NCBI GenBank assembly: GCA_016756695.1 | Contig: CP066701.1 | Location: 1,408,001 to 1,472,000 of the forward strand | From: Heyndrickxia sporothermodurans | GTDB taxonomy: Bacteria > Bacillota > Bacilli > Bacillales > Bacillaceae_C | Direction: 5' to 3' | DNA length: 64,000 nucleotides | Shown here: positions 15,878-25,704 of the stretch, piece after piece | Layout of the letters: every line of letters starts with the position of its first letter | Numbering within the stretch: the stretch's first letter is position 1 | Notes under the pieces: generated by a model | Database searches by the model: none | What the model was told of the DNA's origin: nothing | Seen by the model: only the letters and a program-made list of their open reading frames with translations | Position numbers and translations under genes: made by a program

Positions 15878-15921
15878 GCAAAAAGGGCAAAAATTCTTTA
15901 TGTAAAGAACCTTTACCCTAT
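15878..15921 (-). terminator. probable terminator of the wal operon
   Basis: On the minus strand an AAAGGTTCTTTA / TAAAGAATTTTT hairpin flanked by GGGTAA and TTTGCCC is followed by T-rich sequence. It directly follows the walJ stop codon. Confidence 0.6.
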
Positions 15922-15924
15922 TTT

Positions 15925-16719
15925 TTATACTGCAGTCAATGGAGTTGGAATTTTTGGATCGGTATCAAATAAATCAAATTGGTGACCAATTCCCATTCCA
16001 CGTGCTTCCAACGTCTGAGCAACACTCATTCTCGCTAAATCTTTCATATTATTATCAAGACTTAAATGGGCAAGGTAAATTCGCTTCGTAGCATCACCGA
16101 TTACTTCACTCATTGCGATTGCTGCGTCCTCATTCGATACATGTCCGACATCACTTAGAATACGTCGTTTAATACTCCAAGGATATTTACCCATACGCAG
16201 CATTTGGACATCATGATTGCTTTCAAAAATAAATACATCCGCATTTGAAATGGTGCCTTTCATTCGATCACTGACATATCCTGTATCAGTAATTACGACA
16301 AGCTTTTTTGATCCATTTCTAAACACATAAAACATCGGTTCGGCGGCATCGTGAGAAACGCCAAACGATTCAATATCAAGTGAACCAAAGGTTTTGACTG
16401 TTTCCATATCAAATGTAAACTTTTGATCGACGGGGATAACACCAATGAGATTATCCATCGCTTTCCACGTTTTTTCATTTGCGTAGATCGGTAATTTATA
16501 TTTACGTGCTAGAATTCCAACACCTTTAATATGGTCACTATGTTCATGGGTAACAAGAATTCCGTCTAAGTTTTCCGGTTTGCGATCAATTTTTTGAAAC
16601 AAGGCTTCCATTTGTTTGCCGCTAAATCCAGCATCGACTAAAAATGAATGATTATCTGTTTCAACATATGTCGCATTTCCTGTACTTCCACTGGCAAGTA
16701 CACTAAAATGCAATGACAT
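15925..16719 (-). CDS. walJ: metallo-beta-lactamase-fold WalJ (YycJ)
   Basis: A 264-residue cytoplasmic hydrolase of the metallo-beta-lactamase superfamily, last gene of the walRK operon, linked in Bacilli to coordinating cell-wall and DNA metabolism. The metal ligands are visible: [12 protein letters not shown], then the later Asp in ITDTGY and the C-terminal His in YLAHLS. It has the family's start, [18 protein letters not shown], at the ATG at 16719 behind GGAGTG. An upstream in-frame ATG at 16728 is less likely. It overlaps no gene but follows yycI closely. Confidence 0.93.
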   Translation of the reverse strand: MSLHFSVLASGSTGNATYVETDNHSFLVDAGFSGKQMEALFQKIDRKPENLDGILVTHEHSDHIKGVGILARKYKLPIYANEKTWKAMDNLIGVIPVDQKFTFDMETVKTFGSLDIESFGVSHDAAEPMFYVFRNGSKKLVVITDTGYVSDRMKGTISNADVFIFESNHDVQMLRMGKYPWSIKRRILSDVGHVSNEDAAIAMSEVIGDATKRIYLAHLSLDNNMKDLARMSVAQTLEARGMGIGHQFDLFDTDPKIPTPLTAV

Positions 16720-16724
16720 TCTTT

Positions 16725-17558
16725 TCACTCCAATATTTCAGTTTCAGTTCCGGTTTCAGTTTCAGTTTCTTTATCATTTTTCGGGATTACGCGTCCATCT
16801 ATGGCATTTACAAATAGGTCATCAGCGACCTTGCCATGCTTAACGACAAAATGCCAAGTAGGTACAAGCATTTGTGATTCCGTTTGTGGGATTAATGTAT
16901 AATAACCTAATTCTGCTTTTACAACTTCACTTTTAGCAAAAATCATATTCTTGGCATAAAGATTGCCGATCGCTGTCATAATCGGCAGTGCCTTTTCTCC
17001 GCCTCTTTTTTCCATCTTTTCTAAAATTGTTTGTTTATACGAAACAACTTCATTTTTATCGTTCAGAATTAACACCAACTGACCACTATCATTTTTGAAA
17101 AACTGTTTATCTTCATATGTCTGATAAAATATAATTACATTTTTATCTTTGTCGTATTCCCAATATTTATATTGATTGCCATACAACATATTTTCCGATA
17201 TAAATGTTTCTAATTGAATCGGGTCGAAGCTGGAGTTTAGTTTTTCTGGCTTTTTAAAGGTAGAAAATAAAGACGTTTTATTTGGTCCAATTGTTACCGT
17301 TTGATTAACTAATTCTTTTATTTCTTTTTCGGTAAATTTCTTTGTTTTTGCGCTTATATACTGAACTTTAATTGATTCAGAAGGAAAGCTTATATTATAA
17401 GTAATCTCCGCTTCCTTTAACCGATCCTCTAATGAAGGATCTTCCTTTAGTTGCTCAATTTTGCTATCACTATATTGTCTAGAAAACTGGACAAATAAAA
17501 AGATATCAAGAATTAAGAAGACAATGATAAACATTGTTTTTGTTTTATTCCAATCCAT
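16725..17558 (-). CDS. yycI: WalK regulator YycI
   Basis: A 277-residue membrane-anchored extracytoplasmic protein that, with YycH, binds WalK and restrains it in B. subtilis. It has one N-terminal membrane segment ([17 protein letters not shown]) followed by the YycI fold. The C-terminus carries a low-complexity run of alternating Glu and Thr (ETETGTETE), from a hexanucleotide repeat, which is not part of the family core. The gene overlaps yycH by 14 bp. Confidence 0.93.
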   Translation of the reverse strand: MDWNKTKTMFIIVFLILDIFLFVQFSRQYSDSKIEQLKEDPSLEDRLKEAEITYNISFPSESIKVQYISAKTKKFTEKEIKELVNQTVTIGPNKTSLFSTFKKPEKLNSSFDPIQLETFISENMLYGNQYKYWEYDKDKNVIIFYQTYEDKQFFKNDSGQLVLILNDKNEVVSYKQTILEKMEKRGGEKALPIMTAIGNLYAKNMIFAKSEVVKAELGYYTLIPQTESQMLVPTWHFVVKHGKVADDLFVNAIDGRVIPKNDKETETETGTETEILE

Positions 17559-18885
17559 GCTGCTCCCCCTTAATATCCTCAGACATCAATGGCAGCCATT
17601 TACCGTCATACTCATAATACCATATCGGTTCAAAATTTAGCACCTTTCGCATAGAATCATAGTCTAACTGATATCCAACCGATAAATTATTAATTTTTTG
17701 TTGATCAATATCAAGCTTTTCTAAGTATCCCAACACCATATCAGTAGAAGGAAGTTTTACTTCTCCATTATCTATAGGTACGAGGGATGAAAAGTTGATA
17801 TATGGTCTTTCATATTCATAAATGATTTGGGCGTCTCCCCAATTGAGTGTTGCATCCGCTATATGGTCTGGATATTTCGTATTAAATACAGGGATTCCAT
17901 TTTTGAAAAGACGAAAAACCACTTGATTTTTATTTGGATCCGTACTAAAGTAGCGAAAATCATCTTTCCATCCACCATTATTATTAACAAAGTCATTGCT
18001 CTGCCTAATTAGATTTTTAATGCGAATAAAAATCCCCGGGCTTTCACTTGGATTAAAGAAATCTATTGAACCACGATCTAAATTCGCCCTCATAAAACTT
18101 GTCCCATCTTGATATTCTATATTGCTGCCTTCCTGGCTTTTTTCTACAATCTTGGGTACAGGGAATAAAGCATTTTTGAAATTTTCTACGATTGATAAAT
18201 CATTTTTATCCCACAAATAACTATATCTTGTAACAGTTTGTATGGAAGTAGGTAATAAAATTTCCTTTTTATTATTTAACTTATATACGTGATATGGTTC
18301 GTACAGATCTTTTTTATTGTTAATTTTATTTACAAAGGCTTGTAGACCGGTATAGCTAGCAGATCCACTAAACACTCGTTTCGCCTTTGTATTAATAAAA
18401 TAAACGGATGCAACCTTCTGGGCCGGATTTGAAATATCAATCACCATTTGGTCAAACTCTTCAGTAGGAACCTTTTTGTCACTGACATGAATAACACCTT
18501 TAAATGTATCAAAAGGGATCAAATCTGAAAAATAAAGTTCTAATTTTTTTGATCCGTGTATATTCTTTTGCCAGTCATTGTCTCTATAGCTCTTGGCAGC
18601 TCCAATCTCATAAAACTTAAAGCTCCCAATTTCATTCATAATCCGATCAATTTCTGTTTCTTCTGTTGTTCCACTATATAAATCATTATCATGAAGGAAG
18701 ATTTTCATCGGTTTAATGATTTCCTTTAGTTCCTTTGGTTCAACATTTTCTGTATCAGGTGTTTCTGTATTTCTAATGGTTTCATAATTTACTTGGAACG
18801 TCCACAAACTCCATGTTAAATAAATACTGATGGCGACTAGAAAGATTAACAATATTGTTTTCAACGTTTCATATTTCATAACCAT
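17545..18885 (-). CDS. yycH: WalK regulator YycH
   Basis: A 446-residue protein with one N-terminal membrane helix (TILLIFLVAISIYLTWSLW) and a large extracellular YycH domain. It forms a complex with YycI and WalK at the division site and, in B. subtilis, dampens WalRK activity. The start overlaps the walK stop by 10 bp. An internal ATG at 18879 is an equally good start. Length and gene position are standard. Confidence 0.94.
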   Translation of the reverse strand: MVMKYETLKTILLIFLVAISIYLTWSLWTFQVNYETIRNTETPDTENVEPKELKEIIKPMKIFLHDNDLYSGTTEETEIDRIMNEIGSFKFYEIGAAKSYRDNDWQKNIHGSKKLELYFSDLIPFDTFKGVIHVSDKKVPTEEFDQMVIDISNPAQKVASVYFINTKAKRVFSGSASYTGLQAFVNKINNKKDLYEPYHVYKLNNKKEILLPTSIQTVTRYSYLWDKNDLSIVENFKNALFPVPKIVEKSQEGSNIEYQDGTSFMRANLDRGSIDFFNPSESPGIFIRIKNLIRQSNDFVNNNGGWKDDFRYFSTDPNKNQVVFRLFKNGIPVFNTKYPDHIADATLNWGDAQIIYEYERPYINFSSLVPIDNGEVKLPSTDMVLGYLEKLDIDQQKINNLSVGYQLDYDSMRKVLNFEPIWYYEYDGKWLPLMSEDIKGEQHGLE

Positions 18886-20690
18886 TCATCCTCTTGAGAA
18901 CGATCATATGGAAGTGTTAAATAGATCGTTGTCCCTTTTCCTTCTTCACTTCTAGCCCATATTTCCCCACCATGTGCTTCAACCATTTCCTTGGCAATTG
19001 CTAGTCCAAGTCCAGAACCGCCCATTTTTCTAGTTCTCGCTTTATCAACGCGGTAAAAGCGTTCAAAAATCTTCTTCAGATTATCTTTAGGAATTCCCAT
19101 TCCTTGATCGGAAATACTTAGTTCAATCATTTCATTAAGTTCACGAGCTCTAAATGTTATTTGCCCGCCTTCAGGTGAATATTTTAATGCATTTGAAATA
19201 ATATTATCTAGCACTTGAGTCAATTTATCTAAATCAACCTCGACAAATAAGTCCGCGTTAGGAAGCTTTCGTTTAAAAGTTACATTTTGCTCTTTTGCCA
19301 TTTCGAAACGATCAATGACATGGTGGAAATATTCAATGATATTAACCCATTCTTTATTTAATTGATAGTCTCTGCTGTCCATTTTTGATAATTTCAACAA
19401 GTCATTGACAAGGCGAATCATTCTTTCTGTTTCATTTTGCGTAACTGTTAAAAATCTTGGTGCAATTTCTTTATCTTCCCAAGCTCCGTCAGCTAATGCC
19501 TCTAAATAACTTCTCATCGTTGTAAGCGGCGTTCTTAATTCATGGGAAACATTTGATACGAACTCTCTTCGTTCCATATCAATTTTTTCTTGCTCGGTAA
19601 TATCGTGTAATACAGTTATTAACCCGCTAACAAATCCCGTTTCACTTTGAATAACGGAAAAACTAGCACGCAAAATATACGGTTCATCCTTTTTACTATA
19701 ATCCAAAATAACCGAGTCCTGTTCATTCAGTAAATCTTCAAAATGGTGGAGGTCCTCAATTTTTAGTAGGGAAACGAGTTCTTTAGAAAGGACTGTTTCA
19801 CGTGAAACATCTAGCATATCCGCTGCAGGCTCATTAATTAAAATGATTTTCCCTCTTCGATCAGTGGCGATCACACCGTCCGTCATATGGGAAAGAATGG
19901 AGGAAAGTTTTCTTCGTTCTCCCTCGGTTGTTGCCTGAGATTCTTGAAGCTTTTTCGTCATATGATTAAAACTATATGCTAGTTGCCCTATCTCATCGTT
20001 GCCGTACACTTTTACTTTTCTGGAGAAATTCCCTTTCGCCATTGCCAGTGCCTGCCTTCGCATATCGGAAATTGGCCTTGTAATTGTTTGAGCTAGTACA
20101 ATCCCAAGGATTGCTGTAATAACCATAGCGATCGCAGTACCTTTGGTAAAAATTGAATTAATTTCATTGATTTCTTTATATACTGATTCAATCTTACCGA
20201 CGATATAAATATAGCCAGTTTCATTGCTGCTTAATTTAATAGGATCAATTAAAACCCAAATACGCTTTCCCGAGTTATCAACAAAACGCTTGCTCCATGT
20301 ATTTCCGGAATTTATCGCCCTTTTCACGTTATTATCTATTGCCTTTTGTCCGACAATTCCTTGATCACCTGTATCAGAAGTAGCGAGAATGACATTATTA
20401 CTATCAATTAAACGTATTTCCTCAATCTCTGCGCGTGCATTGTCTTTTAATATATCTTGTATTTTTTTTCTGCTATCTTCATTCGTTTCCTCTGTGCTCA
20501 TCGCCTCACGAATAAAGTATTCTAAACTGGTCACTCTCCCCTTAATGGAGCTCATAAAGTTTTCTTGTAGTTTTTCCTCTAATTTATTAACAAAATAGAC
20601 TCCGATAATCTCCATTGATACTAATGTTAATAAAAGAAAAATTAAGACAAACTTTAAATGGATTGACTGAAAAAAACCAACCTTCTTCAT
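18876..20690 (-). CDS. walK: essential sensor histidine kinase WalK
   Basis: The 604-residue membrane kinase that phosphorylates WalR and tunes autolysin expression to cell-wall status. Domains in order: a first membrane helix (about 12-33), an extracellular Cache/PAS domain to about 180, a second helix (IAMVITAILGIVLAQ), HAMP, a cytoplasmic PAS (TDGVIATDRRGKIILIN), HisKA with the phosphoacceptor His in VSHELRTPLTT, and HATPase with DQGMGIP and GSGLGLAI. The ATG at 20690 lies 7 bp after AGGAG. A GTG at 20693 is a less likely start. Confidence 0.97.
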   Translation of the reverse strand: MKKVGFFQSIHLKFVLIFLLLTLVSMEIIGVYFVNKLEEKLQENFMSSIKGRVTSLEYFIREAMSTEETNEDSRKKIQDILKDNARAEIEEIRLIDSNNVILATSDTGDQGIVGQKAIDNNVKRAINSGNTWSKRFVDNSGKRIWVLIDPIKLSSNETGYIYIVGKIESVYKEINEINSIFTKGTAIAMVITAILGIVLAQTITRPISDMRRQALAMAKGNFSRKVKVYGNDEIGQLAYSFNHMTKKLQESQATTEGERRKLSSILSHMTDGVIATDRRGKIILINEPAADMLDVSRETVLSKELVSLLKIEDLHHFEDLLNEQDSVILDYSKKDEPYILRASFSVIQSETGFVSGLITVLHDITEQEKIDMERREFVSNVSHELRTPLTTMRSYLEALADGAWEDKEIAPRFLTVTQNETERMIRLVNDLLKLSKMDSRDYQLNKEWVNIIEYFHHVIDRFEMAKEQNVTFKRKLPNADLFVEVDLDKLTQVLDNIISNALKYSPEGGQITFRARELNEMIELSISDQGMGIPKDNLKKIFERFYRVDKARTRKMGGSGLGLAIAKEMVEAHGGEIWARSEEGKGTTIYLTLPYDRSQEDEWL

Positions 20691-20694
20691 CACA

Positions 20695-21405
20695 TTACTC
20701 CTGTTCGGGATTACGCAAATAATAGCCTACTCCACGGCGTGTAACGATCCACGCAGGATGACTTGGATTATCCTCTACTTTTTCTCTTAAACGTCTTACA
20801 GTAACATCAACAGTTCGGACGTCTCCGTAATAGTCATATCCCCAAACCGTTTGCAGCAAATGTTCTCTCGTCATCACTTGACCGATATGTTGAGCTAAAT
20901 AATATAGTAACTCAAATTCCCGATGTGTTAACTCTATCGTTTCCCCACGTTTAGAAACGATGTATGCATCTGGGTGAATAACTAATGATCCAATTGTAAT
21001 TTCATTACTTTTCTCTTCTTCGTCTGCTACGGCTGCGACTTGTTGATGGCGTCGCAAATTGGCTTTCACACGCGCGATTAATTCTCTTGTGCTAAAAGGC
21101 TTTGTTACATAATCATCCGCTCCGAGCTCTAAGCCGATAATTTTATCGATCTCTGAGTCCTTAGCTGTAAGCATGACAATCGGCATTTCATATTTTTTTC
21201 TAACTTCTCTACATACTTCAATTCCATCACGCTTTGGTAGCATAATGTCTAATATTAATAAATCAGGGTTGATTTCCTCGACCATTCTAATTGCTTCTTC
21301 ACCGTCATATGCACAGTAAACGGTGTATCCTTCTTTCTTCAAATTAAACTGAAGGATATCAGCAATTGGTTTCTCATCATCAACGACCAATATTTTTTTA
21401 TCCAT
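20695..21405 (-). CDS. walR: essential response regulator WalR
   Basis: A 236-residue OmpR/PhoB-type regulator controlling cell-wall hydrolase genes. The receiver domain contains VVDDEKPI, the phosphorylated Asp in [12 protein letters not shown] and Lys in VTKPFS. The C-terminal winged helix has [14 protein letters not shown] and [16 protein letters not shown] start it at the ATG at 21405 ([10 protein letters not shown]) because a GGGAG ribosome site lies just upstream and family members begin here. The open frame extends 8 codons further. First gene of the wal operon. Confidence 0.97.
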   Translation of the reverse strand: MDKKILVVDDEKPIADILQFNLKKEGYTVYCAYDGEEAIRMVEEINPDLLILDIMLPKRDGIEVCREVRKKYEMPIVMLTAKDSEIDKIIGLELGADDYVTKPFSTRELIARVKANLRRHQQVAAVADEEEKSNEITIGSLVIHPDAYIVSKRGETIELTHREFELLYYLAQHIGQVMTREHLLQTVWGYDYYGDVRTVDVTVRRLREKVEDNPSHPAWIVTRRGVGYYLRNPEQE

Positions 21406-21444
21406 GCCTATTACTCCCTTTATATTCAAATAAAATCGATTTTA

Positions 21445-21450
21445 ATTATA
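21445..21450 (-). promoter_or_regulatory. candidate walR promoter -10
   Basis: TATAAT on the minus strand, about 40 bp before the walR start. The matching -35 region is a weak T-rich hexamer. The rest of the roughly 300-bp gap between walR and the tRNA genes holds two terminator hairpins and no gene. Confidence 0.4.
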
Positions 21451-21577
21451 ATGTATTGTAATACGGCAAAAATTATCCACTACCTCTATTTTACTGTAAC
21501 ATGTTCTATACGTGAATTCATCTTTTAAGGATAATTGTTTTTTTCCAACTCTTCCAAATTCCTTTTATATAAATAGC

Positions 21578-21610
21578 AAAAAGCTCTAGACTTTGCTAGA
21601 GGCATTTTTA
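21578..21610 (-). terminator. hairpin upstream of walR
   Basis: CTCTAG (21587-21592) and CTAGAG (21599-21604) form a stem followed on the minus strand by a T-run. It may be a second stop for the tRNA transcript before the walR promoter. Confidence 0.5.
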
Positions 21611-21689
21611 TCATCTATTAATAGTATTTTAATTGTCTTGAATAATTAAAGAAAATGAAGGGGGAAATTGTCGAAAAGAATTGTATAAA

Positions 21690-21736
21690 TAAAAAAGCAT
21701 TGCGAGAGTCTTATGTCATCGCAGTGCTTTTTGATG
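21690..21736 (-). terminator. tRNA operon terminator
   Basis: On the minus strand GCACTGCGA pairs with TCGCAATGC (one mismatch) and is followed by six T. It directly follows the tRNA-Phe gene. Confidence 0.75.
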
Positions 21737-21737
21737 A

Positions 21738-21810
21738 TGGCTCGGGACGGAATCGAACCGCCGACACATGGATTTTCAGTCCATTGCTCTACCGACTGAG
21801 CTACCGAGCC
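21738..21810 (-). tRNA. tRNA-Phe (GAA)
   Basis: A 73-nt cloverleaf on the minus strand: acceptor GGCTCGG pairs with CCGAGCC, the anticodon stem-loop has ACTGAAAAT, giving anticodon GAA, and the T-loop has GGTTCGATTCC. CCA is not encoded. Last gene of the Lys-Asp-Phe tRNA cluster. Confidence 0.95.
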
Positions 21811-21818
21811 AATTGAAA

Positions 21819-21895
21819 TGGCGGTCCGGACGGGACTCGAACCCGCGACCTCCTGCGTGACAGGCAGGCATTCTAACCAGCTGAACTACCGGACC
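21819..21895 (-). tRNA. tRNA-Asp (GTC)
   Basis: A 77-nt gene including the encoded CCA. Acceptor GGTCCGG pairs with CCGGACC, the anticodon loop CTGTCACG gives GTC, and the T-loop has GGTTCGAGTCC. Confidence 0.95.
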
Positions 21896-21925
21896 AAATA
21901 TTATTATTAAAAAATATTTGAAGGA

Positions 21926-21998
21926 TGAGCCATGAAGGACTCGAACCTTCGACCCTCTGATTAAAAGTCAGATGCTCTACCGACTGAGCTAATGGCTC
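21926..21998 (-). tRNA. tRNA-Lys (TTT)
   Basis: A 73-nt gene: acceptor GAGCCAT pairs with ATGGCTC, the anticodon loop ACTTTTAAT gives TTT, and the T-loop has GGTTCGAGTCC. CCA is not encoded. First gene of the cluster. Confidence 0.95.
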
Positions 21999-22160
21999 GA
22001 ACTTAATATTTCGTAACAACGTATTTTATATTACCATAACATTATTTCATAAAGCAACAACTTTCGGCAAATTTCGTAAAAAAAATAAAAAAGCTAAAAG
22101 CGCCTTGCTTAGCTTTAGCTAGACGTTGCTGGATACTTTGTAGGACTGATGACAATAAAA

Positions 22161-22194
22161 AATGAGGATGATCAAAAAATTCATCCTCATTTCC
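22161..22194 (-). terminator. purA terminator
   Basis: AAATGAGGATGA pairs with TCATCCTCATT around a short loop, followed by a T-run on the minus strand, right after the purA stop. The 22088-22140 sequence beside it (AAGCGCCTTGCTTAGC and following) loosely resembles a Bacillus intergenic repeat. Confidence 0.85.
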
Positions 22195-22198
22195 TTAT

Positions 22199-23485
22199 TT
22201 ATCTCCAAACACTATTAACAACATTTGTTTGTGAACGGTCAGGTCCAACAGAGAAGACGGACAATGGAATTCCTGTTAACTGTGAAACACGTTCTAAATA
22301 GTGACGAGCATTTGCTGGTAACTCATCTAATGTTTTGCAGCTTGTGATATCTTCCGTCCAACCAGGCAGCTCTTCATAGATTGGTTCACATTCAGCTAAA
22401 ATATTTAGATTTGCCGGAAACTCTTCAATAACTGTATCTTTATATCGATAAGATGTACAAATTTTAACTGTTTCAATACCCGTTAATACATCAATGGAAT
22501 TAAGGGAAAGGTCTGTAATTCCACTAACACGACGTGCATGGCGAACAACAACACTGTCGAACCAACCAACACGTCTTGGTCGTCCTGTCGTTGTCCCATA
22601 TTCACGACCAACTTCACGGATTTGATTGCCTATATCGTCATGTAATTCGGTAGGGAATGGACCATCTCCTACACGAGAAGTATATGCTTTTGCTACACCG
22701 ACAACATGATTAATTTTTGTCGGACCAACACCGGAACCGATTGTTACTCCACCGGCAATTGGATTGGATGATGTAACAAACGGATATGTACCTTGGTCAA
22801 TATCCAACATAACTCCTTGTGCCCCTTCAAATAGAACACGGCGCCCTTCATCTAAAGCATCATTTAAAACAACAGACGTATCACAAACATATTGCTTAAT
22901 TTGTTGTCCGTACTCATAGTATTCATCCAAAATTTCCTCTAATGAAAATCCATTCGTTTCATAGAAACGTTCCAATAAACGGTTTTTCTCTTCTAAATTA
23001 CGAGCCAATTTCTCTTCAAATATTTCTCGATCAAGAAGATCAGCCATACGAATACCAACACGAGCAGCTTTATCCATATAGGCTGGTCCAATTCCTTTTT
23101 TCGTCGTACCTATTTTATTCGCACCTTTTCGTTCCTCATCCATCTCATCAATTTTCAAATGATAAGGAAGTATTACATGTGCACGATTACTAATTCGTAA
23201 ATTATCTGTGGAAATTCCTCTTTCGTGCAATCCTTTTAATTCTTGAACAAGCGCTTTCGGATCAACCACCAAACCATTTCCGATAACACTGATCTTTTCT
23301 TTATAAAAAATCCCAGATGGAATTAAGTGTAATTTATATGTTTCACCATTAAAACGAATCGTGTGACCCGCATTATTTCCGCCTTGGTATCGTGCAATGA
23401 CTTCTGCATTTTCAGAAAGAAAGTCTGTAATCTTTCCTTTTCCTTCATCGCCCCATTGTGTTCCGACAACAACTACTGATGACAT
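22199..23485 (-). CDS. purA: adenylosuccinate synthetase
   Basis: A 428-residue enzyme that joins IMP and aspartate with GTP to form adenylosuccinate, the first committed step to AMP. The P-loop-like GTP site is [11 protein letters not shown] at the N-terminus, and QGGNNAGHT, the IMP site [11 protein letters not shown] and [11 protein letters not shown] follow. Length is standard. It has its own terminator. In B. subtilis it is PurR-regulated; I cannot show a PurBox here. Confidence 0.97.
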   Translation of the reverse strand: MSSVVVVGTQWGDEGKGKITDFLSENAEVIARYQGGNNAGHTIRFNGETYKLHLIPSGIFYKEKISVIGNGLVVDPKALVQELKGLHERGISTDNLRISNRAHVILPYHLKIDEMDEERKGANKIGTTKKGIGPAYMDKAARVGIRMADLLDREIFEEKLARNLEEKNRLLERFYETNGFSLEEILDEYYEYGQQIKQYVCDTSVVLNDALDEGRRVLFEGAQGVMLDIDQGTYPFVTSSNPIAGGVTIGSGVGPTKINHVVGVAKAYTSRVGDGPFPTELHDDIGNQIREVGREYGTTTGRPRRVGWFDSVVVRHARRVSGITDLSLNSIDVLTGIETVKICTSYRYKDTVIEEFPANLNILAECEPIYEELPGWTEDITSCKTLDELPANARHYLERVSQLTGIPLSVFSVGPDRSQTNVVNSVWR

Positions 23486-23624
23486 TAATAAGGCACCTCC
23501 AAATAATTTTTACGTTCTATATTTTATACCCTACTTATTTTAACAATTTATATAAAAAAGTCAATCCAAACACGAACATTTAGTAGGTGTTTAATCTACT
23601 TTATTCGTAATTATGTAAAATATA

Positions 23625-23660
23625 AAAAAAGAGAACTGGTAAACTCCAATTCTCTTTATC
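23625..23660 (-). terminator. dnaB terminator
   Basis: CCAATTCTCTTT (23646-23657) and AAAGAGAACTGG (23628-23639) form a stem with one mismatch, followed by T7 on the minus strand, 25 bp after the dnaB stop. Confidence 0.85.
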
Positions 23661-23685
23661 TACTATTATTAATTCAGAAATCTTC

Positions 23686-25050
23686 TTAAGCTCCCGCCGG
23701 AACTTGAGCATCATCAAATCGACGTTCCAAATTAACAAACTTATTATATTCTTTTACAAAAGCTAATGATACGGTTCCAACTGGGCCATTACGCTGTTTA
23801 GCAATTATGATTTCGATAATATTTTTGTTTTCACTTTCCTTATCATAATAATCGTCCCGATAAAGGAAGGCAACAATATCCGCGTCTTGCTCAATACTTC
23901 CTGATTCACGGATATCTGACATCATCGGACGCTTATCCTGACGTTGTTCAACACCACGAGAAAGCTGAGAGAGGGCGATAACCGGAACTTCTAACTCACG
24001 TGCGAGTGCTTTTAACGAACGTGAAATTTCGGAAACTTCCTGTTGTCGGTTTTCACCTGAACGGCCATTCCCTTGGATCAACTGCAAATAATCAATTAAT
24101 ATCATTCCGAGACCATGTTCTTGCTTTAACCTTCGACACTTGGAGCGGATCTCGCTAATCCGAATACCTGGCGTATCATCAATAAAAATACCTGAATTCG
24201 AAAGACTTCCCATCGCCATCGTCAGCTTTCGCCAGTCTTCGTCGGTTAATGAACCGGTCCGCAAGTTTTGCGCATTAATATTCCCTTCTGCACAGAGCAT
24301 ACGCATTACTAATTGTTCCGCTCCCATCTCGAGACTAAAAATTGCCACATTTTCGCCAGCCTTTGTTCCGACATTTTGGGCAATGTTTAAAGCAAAAGCC
24401 GTTTTACCTACTGAAGGACGTGCAGCGACAATAATTAAATCATTCCGTTGGAAACCTGCCGTCATCCGATCAAGCTCGGTGAAGCCAGTAGGAATCCCAG
24501 TAATATCGCCAACACGGTTATGCAGTAATTCAATATTATCATAGGTTCTTACAAGCACATCTTTAATATTATGAAAGGAACCCGCATTTTTCCGTTGGGC
24601 AACTTCCATAATGCTTTTTTCAGCCTCATTTAACAATGCATCTACTTCATCTTCACGAGAATAACCTTCCTGGGCAATCGTTGTTGCCGTTCGAATTAAT
24701 CGGCGCAAGAGAGATTTCTCTTCTACAATTCTCGCATAATATTCAATATTTGCTGCTGTTGGAACAGATGCAGCTACTTCACTTAAATACGATATACCAC
24801 CAACATCTTCTAATTGTTTAGCAGCAGCTAGTTCTTCAGTAACTGTAACTAGATCAACCGCTTTGCCCTCATCATTTAGCTTTAAAAAAACACTAAATAT
24901 CTTTTGATGAGCACTGCGATAAAAATCCTCCGGAATCAATGTTTCCGAGGCCAAGATCAATGAAGATGGTTCCAAAAAGATAGCCCCTATAACTGCTTGT
25001 TCTGCTTCTATATTTTGAGGCGGCATGCGATCCGCAAATAAATCACTCAT
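23686..25050 (-). CDS. dnaC: replicative DNA helicase (DnaB family)
   Basis: The 454-residue hexameric replicative helicase (named DnaC in B. subtilis). It has an N-terminal helical domain (PPQNIEAEQAVIGA), then the RecA-like ATPase with Walker A ARPSVGKTAFALN, MILIDYLQLI (Walker B) and the SDIRESGSIEQDADI arginine-finger region. I start it at the ATG at 25050 (MSDLFADRMPPQN), behind GGGAGG. The longer frame to 25068 has no ribosome site. It is the last gene of the yybS-gdpP-rplI-dnaB series. Confidence 0.97.
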   Translation of the reverse strand: MSDLFADRMPPQNIEAEQAVIGAIFLEPSSLILASETLIPEDFYRSAHQKIFSVFLKLNDEGKAVDLVTVTEELAAAKQLEDVGGISYLSEVAASVPTAANIEYYARIVEEKSLLRRLIRTATTIAQEGYSREDEVDALLNEAEKSIMEVAQRKNAGSFHNIKDVLVRTYDNIELLHNRVGDITGIPTGFTELDRMTAGFQRNDLIIVAARPSVGKTAFALNIAQNVGTKAGENVAIFSLEMGAEQLVMRMLCAEGNINAQNLRTGSLTDEDWRKLTMAMGSLSNSGIFIDDTPGIRISEIRSKCRRLKQEHGLGMILIDYLQLIQGNGRSGENRQQEVSEISRSLKALARELEVPVIALSQLSRGVEQRQDKRPMMSDIRESGSIEQDADIVAFLYRDDYYDKESENKNIIEIIIAKQRNGPVGTVSLAFVKEYNKFVNLERRFDDAQVPAGA

Positions 25051-25254
25051 TGAAATAAAACCTCCCATTTATGAGCTATACATACTCAAAATAAATCCAT
25101 AGAAAAAAAGTGATCAATTATATTCGATCACATTTAATTCTTTCTTTATTTCCACTCTTAAAAGAGAGATTGTCATATCAAACATTCACCTTACTTAACT
25201 ATTTTATCACGAAGTTATTTCTTGTGAAGCTGGCAAATTTAACAAGACGTGTTT

Positions 25255-25704
25255 TTATTTTTCTTCTTTTACATGGACATTTAATGTTGCTGTTACTTCA
25301 GAATGAAGTTTAACAGGTACTTTAGTAACCCCTAGAGTACGAATGGCATCGTCCATTTCTATTTTGCGTTTATCAATTTTAATATCGTGTGCCTTTTTTA
25401 ATTCCTCTGAAATTTGTTTGCTTGTAATCGAACCGAAAAGGCGACCACCTGTACCAGATTTTGCTTTCAATTCTACAGTAATTTGTTCTAGTTTTTCTTT
25501 CAACTTTTTCGCTTCTTGAAGCTCTTCTGCAGCTAATTGCTGTTCCTTTTTCTTTTGTGCATCGAGACCTTTTAAATTTCCTGGAGTTGCCTCTACAGCC
25601 AATCCTTGCTTAAGTAAAAAGTTGTGAGCATATCCATCCGCTACATTTTTTGTTTCTCCCTTTTTTCCTTTTCCTTTAACATCTTTTAAAAAAATTACTT
25701 TCAT
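25255..25704 (-). CDS. rplI: 50S ribosomal protein L9
   Basis: A 149-residue L9 with the N-terminal globular RNA-binding domain ([17 protein letters not shown] and [11 protein letters not shown]), a long central helix rich in Lys and Glu, and the C-terminal domain ([10 protein letters not shown]). It binds 23S rRNA domain V near L1. The start overlaps the gdpP stop, so the two are coupled. Confidence 0.97.
   Translation of the reverse strand: MKVIFLKDVKGKGKKGETKNVADGYAHNFLLKQGLAVEATPGNLKGLDAQKKKEQQLAAEELQEAKKLKEKLEQITVELKAKSGTGGRLFGSITSKQISEELKKAHDIKIDKRKIEMDDAIRTLGVTKVPVKLHSEVTATLNVHVKEEK

Noticed and set aside
16740..16775. Repeat GTTTCA units at the 3' end of yycI as a phase-variable locus
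   Set aside because: Six-base units change only the tail length and never the frame. Probably a neutral low-complexity tail.
22088..22140. Second copy of the Bacillaceae intergenic repeat
   Set aside because: Only short stretches resemble the mnmG-upstream repeat, not enough to call it.
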